Below, in pieces: positions 1-13,000 of a DNA stretch of 64,000 bases. Made by a program: the position numbers and the translations under genes. The DNA comes from Helicoverpa zea (taxonomy: Eukaryota; Arthropoda; Insecta; Lepidoptera; Noctuidae), in the NCBI RefSeq assembly GCF_022581195.2, contig NC_061473.1, positions 2,790,001-2,854,000 of the forward strand, written 5' to 3'. The notes beneath the pieces are model-generated. The model worked only from the letters and a program-made list of their open reading frames with translations. It searched no databases and had not been told where the DNA came from. How positions within the stretch are numbered: position 1 is the stretch's first letter; each line of letters starts with the position of its first letter.

Positions 1-310
1 TTCCCACGGCTAGTGTTCCGAACTACCATTATTCAATTAGACCAATAAAAATAAGTTTTTTTCCTAACTGATTAATTGCGTTACCGTTAACGTTTACGCT
101 GTGCAATATTATAGTATTTTCCGAATGCATAAAACGATAAATATCAATTGAATTGTTCTCAAGGCCTGTGACAGAAGATTGTAGTAATAATAATATGTTT
201 GCACGACCTATTTCGTTTCTGATGTGTATGAGAGTGACAATTTATTGAGAAACCTAAAGAGAGAAATAAAGGAGCTGATATTTTTGGGATATCCAAAACA
301 GTTGTAAACA

Positions 311-395
311 AAATCGATCTCAGTGGCGTGCACTTGGAGAGGCCTATGTCCGGCAGTGGACTGCGATAGGCTGATGATGATGATGATGATGAAAC
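311..395 (+). mobile_element. 3' terminus of an RTE-like non-LTR retrotransposon with TGA-repeat tail
   Basis: In frame the DNA reads WRALGEAYVRQWTAIG then stop, the recognisable C-terminal end of a lepidopteran LINE reverse transcriptase, followed by (tga)n at 371-391. Only the terminus is present, as in a 5'-truncated insertion. Confidence 0.6.
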
Positions 396-884
396 AGTTA
401 TAGATTTTTGTGACCCTTACCATATCAACGAACAGATATAGAAAATTTCGGAGGAATTATTTCCAGAATTCGGAAGTCGATAATATGCGAAAACTAGAAA
501 TTTTCTTAGCATATCATGTTAGAATGATTCTAAATACCACTGGACTACAAACACCAAGATTCCTGTATACACCAAGTAAACTGGTATTCCATTAGCCTAG
601 ACAAGAGCACCTATATCCAAAATAAATCCAGATGGATGACACAAATCGTAATTTCCGAATCCATTACGACAAAGTCGTATTAATGTCAATTTATTGTCAT
701 ATTAGCTAATTGGAAGACCGCGTAAGTTACTGCCTACATATTTATCTAACTAAATAAATAATTTAGGTAATAAGGGAAATACCATACCATTTAGGGTATT
801 TATATTTAGGGCATGTAGCAAAAAGAGCATACCCTTAATTATTTACCATATATAAAAAAAAAAACCTATATTATTTGTACATAC

Positions 885-1059
885 CTTCAGCCCTAGCCCT
901 TCGCTCGAACTCGTCGAACAGTCGGTTGACGTCATCGATCTCTCGGCGCAGTCTCCTCAGCTGAGGGTCAGCAGGGTCACCTTCCGCGAGGAGTTTCTCT
1001 GCATCCTCGTTCAGCGCGCGTCTGATGGCTTGGCGTTGTTCCGCGCCCATGGCTACGAA
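885..1059 (-). CDS. shot: shot exon: plakin spectrin-like repeat, last exon in window
   Basis: Reads FVAMGAEQRQAIRRALNEDA, EKLLAEGDPADPQLRRLRRE and IDDVNRLFDEFERRARAE. Acceptor CCCCAG; the donor GAAG|GTATGT leaves one base, so the gene continues to the left of 885 and out of the window (no further exon was found between 1 and 884). Confidence 0.94.
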
Positions 1060-4000
1060 CTGGGGAGTGAAGGGATTTATTTAATATTGCAGATCTTCAT
1101 ATGAAGTTAAGAGTAACTTAGTTTTCTTGATCACTTTTTTTAAATTCCTAATGTTATCTACCTATGATTATTTATCAATTATTGAAGATCGTTAATGTTA
1201 TAAATCATAAAATAATGTCCTACATGGTTACATATTTATTATCAGGAACATAAGCTTTTCCATGTATGAGTTTCCTGCGATTTCGCTAGCTTTTCGATAA
1301 AAAGTACCTATTCTTTTCCCAGGACCCACATTCATGGAGAAAATCATTACAATTTATAAAACCGTTTAGTCATTTTGTAATAGCCAATGTTTTCAAAATG
1401 GACAAAAACCTACTTATGGAATTACTAGCACCATCATATTTGAACAATGACTTTTGTTTTTCGAAAAAGATCAATCAAGCATCAATAATATAATCAGGTT
1501 CAGGTAAAATTTTCCACTATTTCAACACTACTATGTACTTTAAATCCACTTACTTGTGGGAAATCCCATCCTTTCACCACCTTGATGGTAGCAAAGATCA
1601 TGTTCTGACGCATCCTCAGCTGTTTCCTCTGCCATAGTTGAATTACCTTCACAAACACATACAAAACTATTACACACACACCGTAAACCAAATACTGTAA
1701 CACATTTATAAAAGGCATCACAGTTTTATTAAGATTTATATTTCTAACTAGTTATACCACACTTTTAATTATTAAAATTTAAATTGACTAATTTTAATGT
1801 CTTAAAACACAGCTATGCTTGAGTTTACGAATAAGGAATGTATATTTATATACATATGTATAATCAGTTGTTGATCATTCATTAACCGTAATAGTACTGA
1901 TTGGTTGGTTCACAGATAAAGTGAGTGTCACATTGGTGTTTTGTTTTTGTTTATTTATGTAGTGGTTGTGTCACTGTCTTTAAATATATTGTTGCGTTAA
2001 TATTATGCAGTTTCCTGATAATATGGAGAGCAAAATTATACTAGAGATTATAAAAAAATTGATTTGATAATAAATAATTTTTGTGAATTACAATTTTTGT
2101 GTATCACCCTCACTATGTAGTCTGCATATTAGTGGCATTTAAATTAAAGTAACATCGAAAAAACTCATTTTCTGTGTATGTACATACTTACATATATGGT
2201 TATTTTTGTAGCCTGTACCACATTTGTGTATTTTTTAAATAGTACCTGTACCACAAAATTACTTTACCTGTACCATAAAATTGCTTTATCTGTACCACAA
2301 AATTGCTTTACCTGTACCAGAAAAATTGCTCTATTTATTTACTGCCCCAGTTGTGTAACACTTACTTCTGTCATTGAACATCCTTGGCAGTCATTACGGG
2401 TAGTCAGAAGCCAGTAGGTCTGACACCAGTCTAACCAAGGGGTATTGGGTTGCCCGGGTAACTGGGTTAAAGGGGTCAGATAGGGCAGTCGCTCCTTGTA
2501 ACGCACTGGCACTCAGCTACATTCGGTTAGACTGGAAGCCAACCCCAAGATAGTTGGGGAAAAGGCTCGAAGGATGATTGTGTAAGACTTACCCTATCGT
2601 AAGCGCTGCGCAGCCTGGCGGCGGCGTCGACGGCGTCGTGGCAGGGTGGCGGCAGTGCCAGCACGGCGCCCGGCAGCTGCACGTCGGTGCCGGCTCCGCC
2701 TAGCCGCACGCGCCATCTACTGCGGCCACTGTTGTCCACTACTGTCACTGCTGAGCCTTTCTCGATACTCATCTATGAAGTAAATAGAATAATAAATAAA
2801 AAAATTACGTCATAAATAATGAAAAATAAAATGTTATATTTTTTTAGGTGGCAACATTAACTATAATTTAAATTCTGGCAATATTCGAATACGACAAGTA
2901 AAATTCTGATCTATTTAAGCCACGTTAAAGAAAGAATATACCCAAGAAAAATGTTATAATGCATAAAGAATAGCATCAACTTCGACTAAATGTAATAATA
3001 ACTAAACCATCACATTAAATCAAATGGCAAACCCACTATCAATTAAAAATAACCCTAAAGTTATACACGTACAACTAAAACTCCAAACTACCATACTCAC
3101 ATTAGCATGCTTATAAGCGCAAACAGTTTCGGCCCTAATAGGCCTCGTAATAGGGGCCCTCCTCTGCTTCACAGGGCGGATCTCCTGCGCGTCCTCTACG
3201 AGGCGCGACACGAGGCCTCCGTGAGAGTTCAGCTCCTCGCGAAGTTCCTGCATGCCTTTGAGAAGTCGTTCACCTTGGTCCAGGGTGAATTCGGACTGCG
3301 AGAATGTTGTGTTTAGGGCTTCTTCGCGTCTGTAAAGAAATGTTTATTAGTAATGTAATTAATGTTTACTATGATGAGCAATCTGATGAAATTAGGTGGT
3401 ATGATTAAAGCGGTTTCTTTGCGAAATCTTCTGCGCAAACTCTGCGCAATCTTATGCGCTAACTTTGCGCAATGGTCGTTTTATTCTATACTAATCCCAG
3501 TCAATGTTTAGAAGGCTTAAAGCTAGTTATACTGGGTGTAAAAGTTGGGCAAAATGTGTACACGTATAATTTTATGTTTTGAACCTTATTTCAAAAACTT
3601 TAAAGTTTAAATTACTTACTTCTGTATCCATTTCTCGGCCTCCTTGACCTCTTCGAAGAAGTTGTGGTACTGTGTGGTATGCTTGAGATGCGTCTCAAGA
3701 CATAAAGTCAGTTGTAGCACCCACGCCCATTGCGACTGCATCACCTAGGAGAAGAAAATAAATATTAGAAAAGAATTATGAAGTATTTTCTATAGTTACC
3801 CGGCAAATGGGATTTCGAAAATAGTTTAAGTTAAAGTTATCGAATTACTCTTTAAAGCTTTTAGATCAAAACTCATTTCATGTCTAAAAATTACTACATG
3901 TTGTACTACACATTATATATACAGTTTGTATTCATGATAATTATGAGAATGCTGACAATTACTGTATGTATATGAAGCCATATATGTATATTGAGCCGTT

Positions 4001-7000
4001 CATTTTGTCCTGAAGAGAAAACTTGATCGATGTCAAAATTGTCCTATAACACATTCAAAAAGAAAACAAATTTGAACCATACGGCTATACATTTAAGGTA
4101 CAATTTCCAACAAACCTGCAGATGAGACTCGATAGTTTTGGTAGCGGGGTGGTGTTGAGCGATGAGCGCTTCTCCACGGTCGATGACGTTGCTGAACTGT
4201 AGTTCTCGCTTCTCTAGCGATGACATCAGTTGCTGGGGGAAAATGAGTTTTATTAGTTAGGATATAAAGACTATTTTTCATTAATAAAGATTGACTCTGA
4301 AGGATTAAAGCTCGGTGATACTTTGTGAATGTTTTTATATTTTTTGGAAAAAAAATGAATGAAAATGACTGTTTGACTCGTGTGACCTACTCAATCAGTA
4401 CAATAAAAAACACTTTAGTTTAACAAATAAAAGGTTCTAGTTATCGATGTTTGAAACTCAATGACTCAGTATAATAATTGAGCCTTCTCCATACGAGAAG
4501 GCATTCTCTTAATGGAGAAAGCAAGGTAACCAAGGTGATGGGTTTGCAAGAATACAACCTACTTAGAATCTAAACAGCAAACATGCACTTATCTTAACAA
4601 AAAGCACATTGAAAACTAAAAATCGCAACAAAAACGAAATTAATATTTTTTAACTTAAACGTGTAAAACCAACCTCTCTATCGTCCCCAAACGAATGCTT
4701 GTAAACAAACAAATTGTGTAAATAATTGTAAAAACAACGGTTTATGGTACGTGACAATGGCGGCTCAAGGGTGGAGGTGAAAAGGTAATTTAAAAGTGTA
4801 TGATGATCTTTAAGGAAAAAATATGTACAGGATTTTTCGGAGGACTTTTTTACAGTCGATAGAGTTGATTTAGGTATCGATAAAATCATTTTAGTCGATT
4901 AAAATTATGTGATGATTTGGTAATTAAATTGTGATTGACGAGTATATTTAACAGGAATTTACAGTTTACAGTCTGAATCATTATTCAATGTAAAAATTAT
5001 TTGCAGTTGTAGAACAACTCAATTTCATATCTCGATATAGGGATGGGATTACAATATATCGATACTTTAGGACGCGCTATAACTTTTAAGCATCATACAG
5101 CCTCAGTTGTCATCATAATAAAACTATACAAGTACTCACAACATTTATATATGTATAAATAACAATACATAAACTATATACTCCTTACCTCATAATAATG
5201 TTGTACAGCAGGCAGATTAATGTGTGGGTCTGCCCAATCGCGTGAGAGTTCCACTTGCTCCTTCTCGTTCAACCAGTTGAGTTCAGCTGTCGCTGATTGT
5301 AAGAAGTCTTGGAGAGCGTCTAGGTCTGACATGCTGTGGGGGGAAGTTACTTCATTAATACTAAGTTTTGTCGCAAATTAAATTATTTTGGAGAGAAGAT
5401 GAAGGTTGTATAATAAAGGTAAACGAAAACAAAATGAAATGTTTTCAGTTAAAATATGTAAACTGCATATACAACACACGTAATAAAAATACTTTATAAG
5501 TTTATCAAACTGAAACAAAGTAATCATTTCACCCCTTATAGGGGGTAGCAAATTTACAATTATTGACTAGACTACAATAACGAGTAGCTGTGTCAATTTT
5601 TTTTTTTGTATAATATTATGAAATTGAAAAAGGGTTTTTAAATAAGGTACTGGCACAAAGTCACTTGATTTATCGCTTCTGTATCGCAAAAGAAAATTGT
5701 GTAAAGTGTCCAAAATGAATGCAACCTTATGTCTATCAAAATAAAGTTCAAATTCACAAAGTTACCGTTTAGTACTGGTAGACAGCAGTTCAGCATACAA
5801 CTTCTGCAGCTGACTGAGATGTTGATTGTACAAGTTCAGCTCTTCTCCGCTGAAGTTCGAGCGGTTGTGCACGCATTGTTCCACCTGAAAGAATAAAGGA
5901 ACTTCAACCTTACGCCAATAGAAATAGAGCTTCTATTACTAGCACACGTCAGTGGCTACTACCCACGGAAGAAAACATGAGCGGAGATGCCATAAGGCAG
6001 TTAGGTCAGGCGCCTTCTTGTAGGTCAATGTGATGTACGTTAGGCGTGATCATAATGCTCAGTACTATTATCGAGGTGTTCGGGGTCCCTGTCAAAAAAT
6101 AATCCGTCAAAGATTGGTCTTAAATGAATGGATTTTTTTTCAAGAAGATTTATGAGGGCGGAGCTAGTAACGTTCCTCGTCCCCCGAAACGCATTTTGGA
6201 GCGCTACTTTCTTAGAAGATTTTGCGTTATAACATCTCCATTAGTCATTTTGTTCTCCATGTTACTACCACTTTGACATATAATTTTGAATCTTATGTCG
6301 AAAGCAATAAGGTTGTAATCTGAACGTACCTTAGAATGGAACTGGTCGATCTGTTTGTGCTCTCTCTGATGTTTGTCCAGCTCGTGCTGAACTGACGGCA
6401 AATCAGAACCGTAGTCCGATTCGTGGAGTTTTTTCTGTGAAAGAAAAGAGTATTATTAGGTGTAGTTTCTACATAAAAGCCTCTAACACTGGAACTGACA
6501 TTTTGCTTAGAACTTATACCTTATATGGTTTCTAGAGATCGGAAGAAAATCTAATCCTTTGTCATTTTGAATGAACATTATTGCAAATTGTTGCGCAAAG
6601 TACAAACCTTTGAGCAAAGTACAAATTTTTGCGCAAAGTACAAATGTTTTGCGCAAATCAAACATTTAATTGTTGTCCTATAGGTAAAAGGTTGACCATA
6701 GCTAAAATATAGAAGATTTATTATTTAACCTCATATTCTACTTTTTATTATATCCAATTTTAGTAGGTTTCCATTACTTACCAATCTCTCCTTACACCAT
6801 CTCGTAGCCTCACTGAGCTGCTGGAACTTCGGGTCAGCGTCATGGACTCTGGTCTCCAACACGGTGCGGGTCTCACGGCGGACCGTGGTCTGTTGGACCG
6901 GCATGCGCACGGATGAGAGGCGCGGGACCAGACGCCCGGTGAAGGATTGGCGGGCGTTCAGCCAACGATCGTGGACTTGTTGGACGCTGGAAGGATCAAA

Positions 7001-10000
7001 ATACATTTTAGATTACATAAGCATGAATAAACTATGTTTTTTTTTTGTGACGAATGGTAGAATTTAAGTGGATGACTAGATTTTTCCACCAGTTCATTAT
7101 TAAAAGTTTACCTATTTACGATATTTTTTAGCAATGTCTAAAAATACCATAGGAACTTTTGAAGATCTTCCTCACTTCGATTGATTTTATTGACTAGTCG
7201 ATTCCCGCTCTTTCACAATTCCAAACACTTTATCTGTCTCCAGGGTTAATTATCTCCGTACAAAAAATTTACCTCAACCGGTTCAGACATTCCATTTAAC
7301 AAACAAACAAATCTTTACAATTTTAATACCACGCAAATATTTCCATCCAACTCACCGTCGATGCAAATCAGCAGCTTGAGGATATCTCCCGTCCCTCAAG
7401 GCATGGGAGTCCTGGAACATTTCCTGTATAGTATGCTCCATAGCTCTGAGTTCTTGTTCGATTTGTTCGGCAGCGAGCTTCGCGTCCGCGGGGTGAACGC
7501 CGCGCTCTACGCGTCGGATCTCGCTCTCGATGTGGCGTTCTACGCTGTCAAGACCGCCTTCGGTTTGTTTTATGTCCCTGTTGAGAAGATTTTGTGATTA
7601 GATTTAGAAATTAGTGTTTAGAGTTTTTCTTTGAGGGAGAGATTTTAATAAGAATAAAAAGAAGACTTGGCTACACACTTAAATTTAACCTGGAAATTGT
7701 TATTTAAATAAAACCACTTTTACGGATTTTATCGCGGTTATATTAATATGATTTAATCCCGACGTTTCGGATCTTTTACACCGTCTATGGCCACAGGCAG
7801 ACTAAACTTTAAATTGGTAGTTAGAAGATCATTCATCATCAATTACATAAGACTGAAACACAGGGGAGTTACATAAGAGAGTAAATAAACGGAGGAAATA
7901 AGGTAGTATATAAGAGAAGTATGAAAGAGTACATACGGCACGCTTATGAGGGGTACTCCCTTATATATTTCCTTATATACACTGACTGAAGGGGGGACAA
8001 AGGCTTCCCCCAAGCTGATCATATGTCTAACGTAGATAGCTGATCTCCTTATATGAGAACCACCTTCGCCGACAATCGGCTAGGATCATCACATTACCTG
8101 TGCAATTTCTCAGCAAGTCGCTGCAGCCGCTCGAGGCGTCGGATCTCGTCAGTGAGGTCTCGCTCCCTCTCTTGCTGCGCCATGAGGAGACGTGACCACG
8201 CCTGCTCTAACGCGTCGGGTCGCAGCGTCGGCTCGATGTCGCACTCGCCTACTGATTCGAAGTATTTCTGGAGACAGATAGAAGATCAATTAAGTACAAA
8301 AAATGCTTATGATGTTGCGAAAGAAATCTACTTATAATATTTGTAACTAGTTATTAAGTAGAGTAAGTGGTTTCCTAATTGGGGGAACACAGTAATCAGT
8401 TTCTATGTATTTTGTGTTTAATGTAAGTGATCTGTGTATCCCCTGTTGAAAATCCAAATCCGAATAAATAAATACAGCGAAACTGATATTTCTGACTACA
8501 TAAAACAACGTTTAAGAAAGAATATGAATAATAAAAGGTGCAGTTCTTAATCAGTCATAGGGGTTAAAAAGGAAAAGGATGAAGGGCGTCTAGAGAATGC
8601 AAATTCCATTTAAGAAAAACTGGGCTTTTCATTTTATTCATAACCCCTTTGACCCAAAAGAGACCACATGATTCAGGGTGGTATATGTCACCTTTTACCA
8701 AAGAACCTGCTATATTAATCCAGAAGTAATGTCCCTCACCTCTAATTCCCTGTAGTGATGGAAGAGCTTTTGTTTCTCGCGCTGCCTGAGCGGCACCTCT
8801 TCTTGGCGGAACCGCGTGCTCTCGCTGAGCAGCTTCTTCATTTCGATCAAAGTTGACGGGAAAGCACGGTCCTGGAAGAGAAAGCAAGGGTTATAATATT
8901 TGGAAAAAATACATGCTTTCGTATGTTGTTAAACAGTAGTGAAACTTTAATGGCCTTACTACAAAAACTTTAAGCCCTGTTTTACACTTGTCTAATAAAA
9001 TTTTGGCTGCAAAATGAACCATATGTCAACGTCATAATTTGACATTTTTTTAGACAAGGCATAAACTAACGTTTAAAAGTTTTTGTGGTAAGACGGTAAC
9101 AGGTTATGCAGCAGTTTTCATCATCATTTACCAAGCCTTTTCTCTAACTATGTTGAGATCGGATTGTAGTTTAACCAGACGCATCTGAGGACCAGTATTT
9201 TACATGGAGCGACCGCCTATCTGATACCCAATATCCCTGAGTAACCGTTGTCAGACTTTGTTATAACAACTGCCAAAGATGTTCAAATGACAGTCGCAAT
9301 TTTTTAGCTAGTGCCTTTCCCACCGGTGGCTCTGGGAACGTCTCGTACAGGGACGAGACGTACGTGATCAGAGACTCCTCACCTGCATAAGTGCGCACTT
9401 CTCGTGCAACCAGGCGCGATGCTGTGCGGCCTGCTCGGTGTAGGCGGCGGCGCGCCGCTGCGACTCCGCGTCGAACAGCGGGTGAACCGCGGGCGGCTCC
9501 GGGAACGTCTCGTACAGGGACGAGATGTACGTGATCAGAGACTTCTCGTCGGGCTCGTGGGTGTCCACATCTGAGGAGAAATGTGTTAGTTTTAACGACA
9601 TTTGTTCTAAAAAATTACAAAGCTATTTGTTCTTCTAAAGTCATCATCGTTACAGCCTAAATACATCCAGTGATGGATGAAGGTCTCTCCCAAATTGAGG
9701 GGATCTGATTAGTAAGCGCCATGTGGGATGTATTTAGCTTCGAAAGTATCGACCATAAGATACATACAAATGTGCAGACCTGGTCTAAAAAATGATGAAT
9801 GGGCTGTTGTTTAACAGATTGCCGTTTAACGTTGGACGAATACAACTAAAACAATTCATTTGCTTGCAATTGGCTATCATGATTATATTGGTATTGGTTG
9901 TATTGACCACTGGTCCCGAAAACATAAACTTACCTACTAACAATCACGTTCTTAATAAAACTCAACTAAACACACAAATAAATAGTTTTACAAAATTAAA

Positions 10001-13000
10001 CAAAATGATAGCAATTAGTCGCCAAACGACGCGACAATCGCGCAATAAAATCGCACAGTCGAGGTTGCACCGATTATTCACGCCAAGTTGCACCGACTTT
10101 GAAATGTAATTATTCTTTTGTTTGTCTCTGTTTTACTTCAGAAGTACGTTCGTTATTATTGTTGTTATTAAAATGATATTTCTCCACAATCAGTTGAGAT
10201 AATAAGCAGAACGGCCTAGGCCTCGTGTGGTACATGCGATTGACTCATATGTAACGAGCGGTATAGTTGAAAATGCATTTTTATATCGAATCTTAAAATA
10301 ATACCTACTGATTATACTAAAACTGGAGCTGCTTTTTATTGTTTCGTATAAGGCCCAGACTCGTACAAGTAAAGCAAAGTGGAGAAGTTTTTAACAATCT
10401 TATTTGGGATTTGTTTATTAAGATATCTAAGACTAAAATTCTAACGATTGTTTAAAAATTTCTACTACTGTCCGCTTCATAACTTAACGTTATTTTCTTT
10501 TATCTATTTACTTACATAAAAATATACTTACGTTTTATGAAAACTGTAATAAGTCTAACAAATCGTGTTTGACCTTATAAACAGAACTTCACTCGCACAC
10601 CTTTAAAAAAATCATTAACCATTTTCCACACGATCTTTAACCATCTGTAAAGCCATACACACACTTGACTACAAAAGTCACTGCTCACCTACACTTGTCC
10701 AGCCAAATCGTTAACAATACATCGTAAACCATGAATCAACTACGACCACAGAGTGGAGAAAGAGCGGAGATGCCATAATACAGGTAGGTCAGGCGTCTAC
10801 TTCTATGTCAAATTCGTACGGTGGACCAAAAGCATCAGTTACGAGTGAATGAACGAGGCGTTCGGGTTCTTTGAGACATCTGTCAACGATTTTTGGTATC
10901 ACAAAGGTCCAAAAACGGCGTACAAGAACGAAAACAGTAACGTATCTCGTCCCCCGCTCACCCGCATTTTGGCGCGCTAGTTTCTTAGGCGATTTTCCGT
11001 CATGACACCTCCGCTAGTCCTTTTGTTCTCCATGAACTACGACCGACCAATTGTGTGTATCAGCCAATAATTTAATATTGTCTAGACTCGTTCAATTCGT
11101 GAATACAATCTATTTGGAACAATCAGCTTTAAATAATAGGAAGAAAAATGTTACAATTGAATAATGAATTCAAATTAATGGGCTCGTGATTTTAGAAGAT
11201 TATATTGGTGCTTTTTTGCATTGTCATTGTAAATCAGTATTAGGGAGGTAGGTCTATACCTTTTCTTAGTTACAACCGACATTATAAAATCGTGGTAAAT
11301 ACCGTTTAAAAAATAAGCTCAACTGAATACAGTGCATGCATACTTATCTACATTATAAAGCCGAAGAATTTGTTTCTTTATTTGACTGCTTGAACTTACT
11401 AATCCTAGGAACTACGAGACCGATTTCAAAAAATATTTCAGTGTGAAATAGCCCATTTATCAAGGAAGACTAGGATATTTCTTTACCGGGTAAGCTTAGT
11501 AGTTCTTACAGGACACGGGTGAAAACGCTGTCAAAAGCTACTGATCTATAAAAATCAACAAAAAACTACTGATGTAGTTCACAATTTCTTCTTGTTGATA
11601 ATCCCCATCATAAATCCAAACAAGAAAACCGTAACACATCAGGAAGATTACACCTACATATCCACCACGCCAGTCTACCAGTCAGTCACGCCGTATAAAG
11701 TAGCCAGCTTCGTATCGTTACGCATTGGCGCGAACCATTCGATCTACAAACATTATAGAAATTTATTAGCCGTGACCGCACTTTGCATGAGATGGCGACG
11801 CGTAAAAAATGAGCCAAGTTTGTGAGCAAAGGGTCTGGTTTTCCCATAAGATTTTATCGAGAATTTTAATTATAAAACTTCTTTGTCATCATCAACGGAG
11901 AAGTTACTGAATGTAGGATTCTCCTATTGATTTTCAAAAGGATACCTTGGGATCAGCAGCCTTTATTCAAGGCGTTTATAAAACGTGTGTTGAGGAAAAT
12001 TGTTTTGGAGTCAATATTTGAATGAACAATTAAATCTAAACTATTAATTTATATTGATGAAACTACATCACAAAAACATAATTGCTGATTGGAAGAACTT
12101 AGTTTTATTCAATAGTTTTACAAAATGATCTTATTATAGGGAAACTAAGTATCAAAATATTCATCCGCATCGCTGTCAGCTGGGATCGTGCCCAAAAGGC
12201 TGGCTGCATTGCCACGCTGGATGGCAATGCATATCCTTTGACCGAAGTATAGGCCAGCCCTTTGGTCACGATCATTGCTGATTGATTTTTATTATTAATG
12301 TTTTTGTGATCATCTACCCGAATGTCTCTCTAGCTCTAGTTCATTCTTTCCTCTTTATTCTAAAATAAGTCTGAAATCAGCTGAGCTTACCCTAAAGGTA
12401 CAACTTAATTTACCTGTCACAGACAATTATTTAATTGACCCCACAATGACAATTAAATTATCTTATACATGGATCGGATTACGTCGTTTCAATACTGTAA
12501 CACTTACCGTAAATAATTATATCATTCTTAGAGTCATAATTATGACACTATTGAGTCTGAATACGTCAGAAACCTTCTGATTAATGAACTATTCTTCTTT
12601 GTAAGGCAATCAGATTACATTAGAAATAGTTTATAGGCTATTATATTTTTTATTGTATGATTGACACTGACCTTCGGGGTCCAGTAACCTGGTTACTCCG
12701 TACTCCTTCTCGACCACATGGAAGGCTGTCTCCAAGCGCTCACGGACTTGTCTTGATCTGCGAAAGAATATGTTATTTAGTCAATTAATGTGTAAATATA
12801 TATTTTAAATTAAATGATGCTTTGTCTGAAAAAAATAGTCAATTTGAAAACAATTTTTCGACTACATGTTGCAACACAAGGAAAATTAAGTTGAATTAAT
12901 GCAGCTACTAGACTACTGCTCTAAATGCATGCGAACATTGAATAAAATACTGACTACATAACTATGTTTTAATAGTAATGAAGTCTAATTTCAAAATAAA

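Larger units (their letters stand above)
11045..12671. other. shot intron between CH2 exons, repeats only
   Basis: Holds the degenerate repeat at 11340 and the hairpin at 12180; otherwise nothing recognised. The 77-residue frame at 11592 is not supported. Confidence 0.35.

Noticed and set aside
2178..2417. 79-residue plus frame with repeated Cys/Thr
   Set aside because: Translation of the 22-bp minisatellite and the adjoining retroposon copy.
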